Below, piece by piece: positions 5,328-12,465 of a stretch of 12,805 bases of DNA (the stretch's first letter is position 1; each line of letters starts with the position of its first letter). Below the pieces are notes generated by a model. That model searched no databases. It worked only from the letters and a program-made list of their open reading frames with translations, and had not been told where the DNA came from. A program made the position numbers and the translations under genes. This stretch comes from Candidatus Methanophagales archaeon ANME-1-THS (lineage in GTDB: Archaea; Halobacteriota; Syntropharchaeia; Alkanophagales; Methanospirareceae): assembly GCA_004212135.1 (NCBI GenBank), contig RXIE01000083.1:1-12805 (forward strand), written 5' to 3'.

Positions 5328-6593
5328 TTATGAGCTTTTGAAGAAGAACCGCATCAAATCTTGTGCGCGCGCATCCAGCACCCCTACATCGCTCTTCGAT
5401 GCTGAGACTTCATCAAAACCACCCTTCGTTTCCATTGCCCTTACGTGACCCGTATTACGCGGAGCGTGGGAATCATAGATCGCAAATGGTACTGCCTCTC
5501 TCGTGTGCGTTCCCACCGAGACCGGGGTGTAGTGATCGGGCAGGACTAATAGTCGGTACCGCTCATCAGTATCGGTATATCTCTCTTCTAATCCCTTCAA
5601 TACCGTGCCAACGACCAGTGCATCGAAATCTTCAATCGCGTTCACTTTCAGCGCTATATCACCGAGATGCGCGGCCTCATCTGGCGCTTCTACATGGACC
5701 AGAACAAAATCTTTCTCCTCTAGACTCCGCAGAGCATACTCAGCCTTGCCTTTATAATTCGTGTCAATATAGCCCGTAGCGCCCGGCACCTCTATGGTAT
5801 CCAAGCCCACGCACGCGCCAACACCCTTTATAAGATCAACCCCCGAGATGACCGAGCCGTGCACGCCGTAGAGCTCGCTAAACGCGGGCATTGCCGGCTT
5901 TTTACCACCGCTCCATAGCCAGACCATATTCGCCTTTCGCTCGTTACGCGCCATTCTCCTCAGATTGACTTCATGATCCTCCAGTATCCGCTTTGAGGTG
6001 CGCATGATCTCTCTTAATATCGCCTCTTTTGGAAGGTTATCCTCTACACGTGCACCGATTACATCATGAGGAGGTGGAGATCCGATCTCTTTCCCCTCGC
6101 CTAATTCGTCCTCGTGTGATCTGGCGTTGATGATCAGCACGTTTCGATAGCTCACTCCGGGATAAAAGGTCAGTTCCCACCCCTTACGCGGCCCTTTAAC
6201 TCCCAATGCTTCATTAAGTGCCTTGATTAATACGCGTGCTTCCTCGGTTGGTATATGCCCGCCACTATAGTCCACAATTCTGCCTTCGGCTTCGGTTACC
6301 AGATTGCAGCGAAAGGCGATCTCGTCCCTCTCGAGGTGTATATGCATTCCCATCGCCTCGATCGGGCCTCTGCCCGTGTAATAGCGGGCTGGATCATAAC
6401 CGAGAATAGAGAGAATCGCAATATCACTTCCCGCATTCATGCCTTCCGGTATCGTTTGTACCAATCCTCGAATACCCGTGGTGGCGATGAAATCGAGGTT
6501 AGGCGTAGATGCGATCTGTAACGCTGTCTTGTAGCCGCGTTCAGGAATCGGATAATCAGCCATTCCGTCCCCTATGAGAATCACATACTTCAT
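5328..6593 (-). CDS. apgM: 2,3-bisphosphoglycerate-independent phosphoglycerate mutase, archaeal type
   Basis: This 421-residue cytoplasmic enzyme interconverts 3- and 2-phosphoglycerate in glycolysis and gluconeogenesis. It belongs to the alkaline-phosphatase superfamily and uses two divalent metals and a phosphoserine. The likely metal and catalytic residues are Asp9 (ILIGDGMAD), nucleophile Ser56 (NAGSDIAIL), Asp305 and His309 (VEAPDEAAHLGD), Asp353 and His354 (LPDHYTPV) and His363 (GTHT). The YYTGRGPIEA segment is strongly typical of the ApgM family. Length and N-terminus match the family, and GAGGT lies six bases before the ATG. A TATA-like box centred about 27 bases upstream predicts a very short leader. 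The gene is divergent from the CBS-domain gene across 84 bases. Confidence 0.95.
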   Translation of the reverse strand: MKYVILIGDGMADYPIPERGYKTALQIASTPNLDFIATTGIRGLVQTIPEGMNAGSDIAILSILGYDPARYYTGRGPIEAMGMHIHLERDEIAFRCNLVTEAEGRIVDYSGGHIPTEEARVLIKALNEALGVKGPRKGWELTFYPGVSYRNVLIINARSHEDELGEGKEIGSPPPHDVIGARVEDNLPKEAILREIMRTSKRILEDHEVNLRRMARNERKANMVWLWSGGKKPAMPAFSELYGVHGSVISGVDLIKGVGACVGLDTIEVPGATGYIDTNYKGKAEYALRSLEEKDFVLVHVEAPDEAAHLGDIALKVNAIEDFDALVVGTVLKGLEERYTDTDERYRLLVLPDHYTPVSVGTHTREAVPFAIYDSHAPRNTGHVRAMETKGGFDEVSASKSDVGVLDARAQDLMRFFFKSS

Positions 6594-6613
6594 CTCGGTA
6601 CCTCGACTTATTG

Positions 6614-6625
6614 AATTTTTTTAAA
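6614..6625 (-). promoter_or_regulatory. TATA-like box for apgM
   Basis: The minus strand reads TTTAAAAAAATT, centred about 27 bases before the apgM ATG. The predicted start coincides almost with the coding start. Confidence 0.5.
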
Positions 6626-6637
6626 GGACATGATACA

Positions 6638-6648
6638 GTTTTAAATCA
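6638..6648 (+). promoter_or_regulatory. TATA-like box for the CBS-domain gene
   Basis: GTTTTAAATCA lies about 35 bases before the ATG at 6678. It is only some 13 bases from the opposite-facing apgM box, so the 84-base region is a compact bidirectional promoter. A second AT-rich run at 6658-6669 is too close to the ATG to act as a TATA box. Confidence 0.45.
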
Positions 6649-6677
6649 TACGTTCTCATTATAATAATTGAGGATAG

Positions 6678-7247
6678 ATGGAGACCGATATACCGCTCAA
6701 GGATGTAATGGTGCGCGAGGTCGTGAAAGGGGATCTCAACTTGACCATTCTGGAAGCAGCGAAGATCATGAGGAAGTACGACGTGGATAGCATCGTCGTG
6801 CTCGACCGTGGGGAACCAGTGGGAATCGTGACCGAAGGTGATATCATCAGCGAGGTAGTGAGCAAGGACCTCAAGCCGAGCAAGATGAAACTGAAGGACA
6901 TCATGACCGCCCCCTTAATCACCGCTTCTCCGGGTGACCGTTTGTCAGATATAGCGAAGAAGATGTCGAAGGAACGGATAAGAAAGATACCCGTCATTGA
7001 TAACGGCAAGTTGGTGGGAATCGTTGCAGACATCGATATCATATCCGTTTCGTCAGAAATGAACTCGATACTGGCGGAACTCGTAGAGATGAATGTGGAA
7101 CGAGAGACAATCGAGTCCGGGGGCGAGAGCTTGGGGCAGGGTATCTGTGAAAAGTGCGGTAGCTTCTCCCATTACCTGGAAATGGCAGACGGGCTCATGG
7201 TCTGCGAGACGTGTAAAGAAGAGCTGGAAATGGAAGGTGCGGAGTAA
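6678..7247 (+). CDS. Two-CBS-domain protein with C-terminal zinc ribbon
   Basis: This 189-residue cytoplasmic protein has two CBS motifs, at about 6-60 (VMVREVVKGD ... PVGIVTEGDIISEVV) and about 72-125 (IMTAPLITAS ... LVGIVADIDIISV). Together they form a Bateman module, which usually binds adenine nucleotides or S-adenosylmethionine. A linker leads to a zinc-ribbon-like unit with Cys157, Cys160, Cys176 and Cys179 (CEKC and CETC). This architecture is common in euryarchaea, and its partner is generally unknown; a sensor or regulator of an enzyme or of transcription is inferred. The start is supported by the TATA-like box and GAGGA at 6670-6674, although that is close to the ATG. Its TAA directly abuts the radA stop codon. 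Confidence 0.88.
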   Translation: METDIPLKDVMVREVVKGDLNLTILEAAKIMRKYDVDSIVVLDRGEPVGIVTEGDIISEVVSKDLKPSKMKLKDIMTAPLITASPGDRLSDIAKKMSKERIRKIPVIDNGKLVGIVADIDIISVSSEMNSILAELVEMNVERETIESGGESLGQGICEKCGSFSHYLEMADGLMVCETCKEELEMEGAE

Positions 7248-8195
7248 CTAATCCCGAATCCCCGCTGTCGTAACTGAGAACACAGCCTCTGCTTCCGGGA
7301 GGTTTGGTGAATCAACTAACCGTGCTATTCGTTTATCACCCTTGGATTTACGTAGGTATAATCGAAAGGTAGCGGTATGTCCCACGATATGCCCGCCGAT
7401 CGGTCGTGTAGGGTCGCCGAAGAAGGCATCCGGCCTCACCTGCACCTGGTTGGTGATCATTATCACGGCATTATTCAGGTCCCCGAATCTCAACGCATCG
7501 TGCAGATGCTTATTAATCTTCTGTTGGCGGTCAGCTAAGGTTCCTCGCCCCACATATTCGCTCCTGAAATGCGCGGTCGACGAGTCGATTATCAGCAGCC
7601 GTACCGGTTTATCGGTATCCTTCAACTCCTCGGCAAGCTTTTCTGCCTTATCCACCAGCAGGATCTGGTGATTCGAATTAAATGCACGAGCAACATGGAT
7701 ATTTTTAAGCACGTCGGTATAATCAAGCCCAAGGCCTTCGGCCATATTTTTTATCCGTTCGGGTCTAAAGGTGTTCTCCGTATCGATTATGATGACCGAG
7801 CCGTTTAATCCCCCCTTTGCGGGCGGCAACTGGACATTAACTGCGAGTTGATGTGCGATTTGTGTCTTTCCACTGCCGAATTCGCCATAAAACTCGGTTA
7901 TCGCCTGCGTCTCGAGCCCTCCACCTAATATTGAATCGAGCGATTTCGAGCCGGTCGTGAGCTTGCCCACGCCAGAACGCCGTTCCAAGATCCTGTCGCC
8001 AGTCTCGAACCCACCGATCTCCGCCGCCTCCCGCGCGGCATTTATGATCTTCGCCGCCGTGGCTTCTCCGATCTCTGCTGTTGCGACCAATTCCGCAGGA
8101 GACGCGACGGCGATCGCCTCTATGGAATTATAACCCCCTTCACGTAATTTCTCGGCTATCGCAGGTCCTACACCAGGCAAGTCCTCTAAATCCAT
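7248..8195 (-). CDS. radA: DNA repair and recombination protein RadA
   Basis: RadA is the archaeal RecA/Rad51 recombinase. It forms ATP-dependent filaments on single-stranded DNA and drives strand exchange in homologous recombination. With the start chosen here it has 315 residues, slightly under the usual 320-350. Features are the N-terminal helix-hairpin-helix domain (LPGVGPAIAEKL at 6-17), the linker and polymerisation region (FETGDRILERR), Walker A GEFGSGKT at 104-111, Walker B RLLIIDSS at 199-206, and the L2 region with ITNQVQVRPDAFFGDPTRPIGGHI. The ATG at 8195 is preceded by GGTGAGGAGG at ideal spacing. The frame is open 13 codons further up to 8234, but that extension is unlike the family. 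The gene has its own TATA-like box and ends in TAG. Confidence 0.95.
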   Translation of the reverse strand: MDLEDLPGVGPAIAEKLREGGYNSIEAIAVASPAELVATAEIGEATAAKIINAAREAAEIGGFETGDRILERRSGVGKLTTGSKSLDSILGGGLETQAITEFYGEFGSGKTQIAHQLAVNVQLPPAKGGLNGSVIIIDTENTFRPERIKNMAEGLGLDYTDVLKNIHVARAFNSNHQILLVDKAEKLAEELKDTDKPVRLLIIDSSTAHFRSEYVGRGTLADRQQKINKHLHDALRFGDLNNAVIMITNQVQVRPDAFFGDPTRPIGGHIVGHTATFRLYLRKSKGDKRIARLVDSPNLPEAEAVFSVTTAGIRD

Positions 8196-8198
8196 TTT

Positions 8199-8208
8199 CC
8201 TCCTCACC
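8199..8208 (-). promoter_or_regulatory. Strong Shine-Dalgarno sequence that sets the radA start
   Basis: GGTGAGGAGG on the minus strand ends three bases before the ATG at 8195. It matches the anti-Shine-Dalgarno sequence closely and decides for this start over the upstream one at 8234. Confidence 0.7.
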
Positions 8209-8254
8209 CTCGTCGTGATGGTAACGAAAACCAATAATACACCTGTTATAGTGA

Positions 8255-8265
8255 CATTTAAACAT
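8255..8265 (-). promoter_or_regulatory. TATA-like box for radA
   Basis: ATGTTTAAATG on the minus strand lies just past the pdaD stop codon and predicts a start near 8234, with a leader of about 39 bases containing the strong ribosome site. radA can therefore be expressed apart from the upstream operon. Confidence 0.5.
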
Positions 8266-8271
8266 TTCTTA

Positions 8272-8769
8272 CTATACGAAGACCAGTGCTACGACGACCG
8301 AGCCGAATTTGCCCCTCTCAACCTCGATCGATTCCACCACGGATCTCTTCGTAACGATCTTCTTATTGCGGATCTCAGCCATCTTATCTAGCCGCTCCTG
8401 TATCTTTCCTGCGATGTACTCGCGTGAATAATGCCCGTGATGCTCGCAAATGATACCAAACTCACCTTGCACCCTCTTCACCCCTGTCTCTTGCCCTAAC
8501 CAGCCATATCCTATTCCCGCGCCAATAAGCTCGCCCGATTGACCATCTGCTCGTGAAAGCACGCAGAAGGTGATCTCCCCGGGTGTTAGGAGCACGTTCC
8601 TTCGCTCCATTTCCACCGCCTTCGCCGGGAGTATCGAGGAGACCTCGACCAGGTTGCACTCGCCGATGCCCGCATCCTGTAACGCGAGGTCAAAAGCGCT
8701 CGATTGGTCAAGGTCCAAGCCCACTCCAGAGGTAACAAAAAAGGCCTTTGGGATCATCTCGCCATGCAT
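8272..8769 (-). CDS. pdaD: Pyruvoyl-dependent arginine decarboxylase
   Basis: This 165-residue proenzyme decarboxylates L-arginine to agmatine, which archaea use for polyamines and for the agmatidine base of tRNA-Ile. It self-cleaves within EVSSILP, between Ser44 and Ser45, giving a small beta chain and a larger alpha chain whose N-terminal serine becomes the pyruvoyl cofactor. Glu109 (GIICEHHG) matches the proton-donor glutamate known from the Methanocaldococcus jannaschii enzyme, at the same number. The length is typical. GGAG lies seven bases before the ATG at 8769, which supports this start over the methionine at position 5. The upstream kinase stops ten bases before this start, so the two are co-transcribed. 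The gene ends in TAG. Confidence 0.95.
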   Translation of the reverse strand: MHGEMIPKAFFVTSGVGLDLDQSSAFDLALQDAGIGECNLVEVSSILPAKAVEMERRNVLLTPGEITFCVLSRADGQSGELIGAGIGYGWLGQETGVKRVQGEFGIICEHHGHYSREYIAGKIQERLDKMAEIRNKKIVTKRSVVESIEVERGKFGSVVVALVFV

Positions 8770-8779
8770 TTTTTTCTCC

Positions 8780-9754
8780 TCACGTTACTTTATTCTCATC
8801 GGTATACAAAGCTTCCACGTTCGCTACGGTAGGAAATACCGAGCCTCTTCGCCGGGTGCTTAAGTGGGTTGCGGCGCAGGCATTAGCAAATCTCAGGCAT
8901 TCTTCATGCCCTCTACCACTCAACAGGGCGTATATAAACCCTGCATTGAAGACATCACCGACACCCGTCGGGCTTATCAGCTTCACATCGAACGCCGGGC
9001 TGCGGATCTCAAACTCCCGGGTTACCCATGCGGAGCCCTCTGCACCGCCATGAACAATTACGTTTCTGCATCCCCGATCCAGCAATACCTGCTCCCCTTC
9101 GCGCCCCTCCTTGCCACTCAATTCTTGTATCTCCGCCTCGTTAACAAAGAGAAAATCGGTCGAAGGGAGGAGATCTAAAACGGTTTGGCGTGCCTGAACG
9201 GTCCATCCGAGGTACGCACTCCATCCGATATCAAGACCGGTGAAACTGCCAGCAGCGTGAGCGAACTTGAGCATTTTCTTATTGGCCTGGAAAAGCCCCT
9301 CGGTGTTCCAGTGACCAGCACGCATCATGAACCGCGTTTTTTTCAGGAGCTCGAAATTCACATCTTCTTCTCTCAGGTCTAAATTCGCGCCCCGGTCGGA
9401 GAGCATTGATCTGCTCCCATCTTCAAAGGCTATGCTTACCGTGATACCCGGCCGCTGGAGTTCTTCTTTCCCCGTCGTCCCGGCAAAGCAGGTAACGCCC
9501 ACTTGTTCGAATTCTGTGCGTATCCATCGGGAAAGCACATCATCTCCCGTTTTGCAAATCAGTGCAGTTCTCAGCCCCAGTGAGGCACACGCCGCTGCGC
9601 AATTCCCAGCCTGGCCTCCGATCGTGAGCATAAATTCACAGCCCCGCTGCGTGTCGCGTTCCGGAAAATCCGCGATCGGCATCGTTGCTATGTCACAGAA
9701 CACATCGCCTATCACCACCACATCATATCGTTCCTGATTCTGTTTGGCGCTCAT
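8780..9754 (-). CDS. PfkB/ribokinase-family carbohydrate or nucleoside kinase
   Basis: This 324-residue cytoplasmic kinase has PfkB motif 1 as TIGGQAGNCAAACASLG (44-60), the NEAE motif at 205-208 that helps bind Mg-ATP, and motif 2 as SPTGVGDVFNAGF (261-273). Asp267 should be the catalytic base; the usual DTTGAGD is altered to SPTGVGD, while the key glycines and aspartate are kept. It should transfer phosphate from ATP to a hydroxymethyl group of a sugar or nucleoside, but the substrate cannot be told from sequence. It lies 24 bases after proA and 10 bases before pdaD, so it belongs to that transcript. This does not by itself imply a role in amino-acid metabolism. No strong Shine-Dalgarno sequence is seen before the ATG. 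Confidence 0.87.
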   Translation of the reverse strand: MSAKQNQERYDVVVIGDVFCDIATMPIADFPERDTQRGCEFMLTIGGQAGNCAAACASLGLRTALICKTGDDVLSRWIRTEFEQVGVTCFAGTTGKEELQRPGITVSIAFEDGSRSMLSDRGANLDLREEDVNFELLKKTRFMMRAGHWNTEGLFQANKKMLKFAHAAGSFTGLDIGWSAYLGWTVQARQTVLDLLPSTDFLFVNEAEIQELSGKEGREGEQVLLDRGCRNVIVHGGAEGSAWVTREFEIRSPAFDVKLISPTGVGDVFNAGFIYALLSGRGHEECLRFANACAATHLSTRRRGSVFPTVANVEALYTDENKVT

Positions 9755-9778
9755 TGAGACGTTCTTCTGCGAGTAGAT

Positions 9779-11131
9779 TTATGGATCAGTAAAGGAAAAA
9801 TCTTTTGATAACCTTCGATGGGTGAACTGCCTTGCCCCGGTGCCGATATAAGGTGCGACGACGTGCCCGTTCCCGACGAGGAGGTATTTGTAACTAACCA
9901 GTCCCTCTAATCCCACAGGACCACGTGCATGGACTTTATACGTACTGATACCCACCTCCGCCCCTTTCCCATAGCGGAATCCGTCGCTGAACCGGGTTGA
10001 AGCGTTATGCATGACCGAGGAGGAATCGACGAACTGCATGAACGTGAGCGCGGTTTTCTTATTCTCCGTGACGATCGCATCGGTATGCCCCGAGCCGTAA
10101 TAATTGATATGCTCGATCGCTTCGTTCACGCCGTTAACCACCTTGATGGAAATAATCAAGTCGTTATACTCGGTACGCCAGTCTTCTTCGGTCGCCGGCT
10201 TGAGCTCCTTTGTGCCTTTCAGGAGTTCCATTGTTCTTGGACATGCTCGGATCTCAACTCCGGCTTTGAGATATCGGTCGACCATCCGCGGCAGAAATTC
10301 GCCTGAGATTGCGGAATCCACAAGCAACGTCTCCATGGCGTTACAAACCGCGGGATACTGAACCTTAGCATCGTAACAGATATCGAGCGCCCTGTTCATC
10401 TCCGCGTCCCGGTCAACATACACGTGGCATAGACCCTCCGAGTGCCCCAGGACCATGATTTTGGTATTCTCCTGGATGTACTTCACCAATTGGTTGCTTC
10501 CCCGGGGCACGATGAGATTGATATACTCGTTCAATTGTAGCATCTCACCCACCTCTTCCCGCGTCTCGAGCAATTGGATCCAGCCGTCAGGAATCCCATC
10601 GCCGGCAGTCGATGCCGCTGCTATAATCTCAAAGAGCGCTTCGTTTGAATACCGAGCTTCTGAGCCACCTTTGAGCAGAACGGCATTGCCCGTCTTCAGA
10701 CAGAGCGAGGAGATTTGCACGAGTGCATCAGGTCGAGCTTCGAAGATCACGCCGATCACCCCGATGGGGCAGGCTACCTGGAAGAGCTCTAAGTCTTTAT
10801 CCAACTCAATTGCCGAGAGTGTTTTACCAACTGGATCCTCTAATTTCGCAACATCCCGCACACTCTTTAATATATCATTTATCTTCGCGTCGTCCACGAG
10901 TAAGCGATAGAGAAGAGCTTTGGAGAGCTTCCCTTCACTTACCAGGCCCTTAGCGAGTTCAAGATCCCTGGTATTCGCCGCCAGTATTCGTGCTCGATTC
11001 TTATCAATCGAATCGGCGATTCGGAGCAGGGCATTATCTTTCTCAGCGGTCGTCGCGGTGGCCAATTTAAGCGCAGCCGCTCTCGCCATCTTCGCCTTTG
11101 TGAGAATGCCTCCACCTTCGTTCATGCTCAT
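9779..11131 (-). CDS. proA: Glutamate-5-semialdehyde dehydrogenase (gamma-glutamyl phosphate reductase)
   Basis: This 450-residue enzyme reduces gamma-glutamyl phosphate with NADPH to glutamate-5-semialdehyde, the second step of proline synthesis. It has the aldehyde-dehydrogenase fold. Visible landmarks are the nucleotide-binding PIGVIGVIFEARPDALVQIS segment (122-141), LKTGNAVLLKGGSEA, and the catalytic Cys263 in QYPAVCNAMETLL. The C-terminal part has the GSGHTDAIVTEN and RFSDGFRYGKGAEVGIST segments typical of ProA. It is about 30 residues longer than common bacterial ProA, mainly at the two ends. GGGGG nine bases before the ATG at 11131 supports this start. A TATA-like box in the 136-base gap after proB indicates a promoter of its own in addition to possible read-through. 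Confidence 0.95.
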   Translation of the reverse strand: MSMNEGGGILTKAKMARAAALKLATATTAEKDNALLRIADSIDKNRARILAANTRDLELAKGLVSEGKLSKALLYRLLVDDAKINDILKSVRDVAKLEDPVGKTLSAIELDKDLELFQVACPIGVIGVIFEARPDALVQISSLCLKTGNAVLLKGGSEARYSNEALFEIIAAASTAGDGIPDGWIQLLETREEVGEMLQLNEYINLIVPRGSNQLVKYIQENTKIMVLGHSEGLCHVYVDRDAEMNRALDICYDAKVQYPAVCNAMETLLVDSAISGEFLPRMVDRYLKAGVEIRACPRTMELLKGTKELKPATEEDWRTEYNDLIISIKVVNGVNEAIEHINYYGSGHTDAIVTENKKTALTFMQFVDSSSVMHNASTRFSDGFRYGKGAEVGISTYKVHARGPVGLEGLVSYKYLLVGNGHVVAPYIGTGARQFTHRRLSKDFSFTDP

Positions 11132-11140
11132 TTTATCAGA

Positions 11141-11145
11141 CCCCC
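11141..11145 (-). promoter_or_regulatory. Shine-Dalgarno-like sequence for proA
   Basis: GGGGG (within AAGGGGGTC) on the minus strand lies nine bases before the ATG at 11131. It favours this start over the second methionine two codons later. Confidence 0.4.
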
Positions 11146-11191
11146 TTCACGAGCACCTCGCGTTGTGCTGAATACGTTGATATAGCGTGGG

Positions 11192-11204
11192 CGGTTTAAA
11201 TAGA
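11192..11204 (-). promoter_or_regulatory. TATA-like box for proA and the downstream genes
   Basis: The minus strand reads CTATTTAAACCGC inside the 136-base proB-proA gap. It predicts a start near 11171 and a leader of about 40 bases. The gap is otherwise without an open frame of note. Confidence 0.5.
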
Positions 11205-11267
11205 TGAGACACCGTATTTACGATCAAAACGAGGAAGCATTAGAATCGAAGGTACGCATAGATGCTC

Positions 11268-12419
11268 TTAGAGCAGCACCAGATTGCCTCGATACACCAC
11301 CTCATCGTATTCTTTCCGACCCAGAACGTGTTCGATCTCTTTCGAGTGCATGCCTTTAATCTTTTCGATATCACTGCTCGAGTAGTTTGAGATGCCCCGG
11401 GCAAATTCCACCCCGTTGGCATCGACGATACTCACCGTGTCGCCACTCTTAAATTCCTTTTCCACGCCGATGATTCCTGAAGGAAGCAAACTACTGCTAT
11501 TTCTGATCAATGCGGTTTTTGCGCCTTCGTCCACCCTAATCCTGCCCTTTGGCGTGGACGCGAAGAGAATCCAGTGTTCCCTCACATGCATCTTTTTCGC
11601 CTTCGGCATGAAGAGCGTTCCAAGAGGTTCACCCCCGATGATCCGGATAAGGATGTTCTCAGTGCCACTGTTTGCGATGAGCAAGGGAATGCCTGCCTGC
11701 GTGACCACCTTTGCAGCTTGAAGCTTGGTCGTCATGCCCCCGACGCCCGCTTTTCCGCCTTTGCCCGCGCTCCGCTCAATCTCGGGTGTGAGCTCCTCCA
11801 CCACAGAAATGAGCTCTGCTTCCCTGCTCCTTCTCGGGTCATACGTGAACAGACCATCGGTATCGGTCAGTATAATGAGCATGTCGGCGCCGAGATTGCT
11901 CGCGACGAGTGCGGATAACGTATCGTTGTCCCCTACCCTAATTTCATCCACAGCCACCGTGTCGTTCTCGTTGATGATCGGGATTACCCCGGACTTGAGC
12001 AGCGTGATCAAGGTATTCCTCAGGTTGAGGTACCGCGGTCGGTTAAAGAAGTCCTCATGGGTCAAGAGGACCTGAGCGATGGTCTCTCCGTAGTGGCTAA
12101 AATACCGATCATAAGTGCTCATCAGGATGCTTTGACCAACTGCCGCAGTCGCTTGCAAGAGCTTGATGTCCCGCGGTCGCTGCTTGAGGTCAAGTTTACC
12201 AATACCCGCACCGATCGCGCCAGAGGTCACCAGGATAACCTCTTTACCCTGCCTTTTCAAGTCAACAATCTCTTTCGCGAGTTTCTCGATCTTGTGTGGA
12301 TCCAGTCGGTAGTTCGTATCAGTGAGGCTACTGGTTCCTACCTTTATGACGATCCGCTTCGCTTTCGATACATCGACAACTTCTCTTCCTGCGGATGCTC
12401 CTCTCGACTCACTGACCAT
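11268..12419 (-). CDS. proB: Glutamate 5-kinase with C-terminal PUA domain
   Basis: This 383-residue enzyme phosphorylates L-glutamate to gamma-glutamyl phosphate, the first and usually proline-inhibited step of proline synthesis. The amino-acid-kinase domain shows VIKVGTSSLT (24-33, with Lys26), VTSGAIGAG (64-72), INENDTVAVDEIRVGDND (149-166) and the GVGGMTTKLQAA segment (225-236). A PUA domain follows at about 288-372 (RIRVDEGAKTALIRNSSSLL ... VEFARGISNYSS). This is the full ProB architecture of E. coli. The N-terminus has about 18 residues before the first strand, a little longer than usual, and no better in-frame start exists. A TATA-like box lies about 40 bases upstream. proA follows after 136 bases. 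Confidence 0.95.
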   Translation of the reverse strand: MVSESRGASAGREVVDVSKAKRIVIKVGTSSLTDTNYRLDPHKIEKLAKEIVDLKRQGKEVILVTSGAIGAGIGKLDLKQRPRDIKLLQATAAVGQSILMSTYDRYFSHYGETIAQVLLTHEDFFNRPRYLNLRNTLITLLKSGVIPIINENDTVAVDEIRVGDNDTLSALVASNLGADMLIILTDTDGLFTYDPRRSREAELISVVEELTPEIERSAGKGGKAGVGGMTTKLQAAKVVTQAGIPLLIANSGTENILIRIIGGEPLGTLFMPKAKKMHVREHWILFASTPKGRIRVDEGAKTALIRNSSSLLPSGIIGVEKEFKSGDTVSIVDANGVEFARGISNYSSSDIEKIKGMHSKEIEHVLGRKEYDEVVYRGNLVLL

Positions 12420-12451
12420 AGGTCATCAGCCCTTACAGATTTATCAAAAAC

Positions 12452-12464
12452 GTTTATTTTATTA
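12452..12464 (-). promoter_or_regulatory. TATA-like box for proB
   Basis: The minus strand reads TTAATAAAATAAA between the upstream stop codon and proB. It predicts a start near 12433 and a leader of about 14 bases. Confidence 0.45.
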
Positions 12465-12465
12465 A

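Noticed and set aside
6658..6669. Second AT-rich run before the CBS gene as its TATA box
   Set aside because: It is only about ten bases from the ATG, so transcription would start inside the coding region.
8193..8234. Longer radA start giving 13 extra residues
   Set aside because: The extension is unlike RadA N-termini, and a strong Shine-Dalgarno sequence sits directly before the inner ATG at 8195. The upstream ATG coincides with the predicted transcript start.
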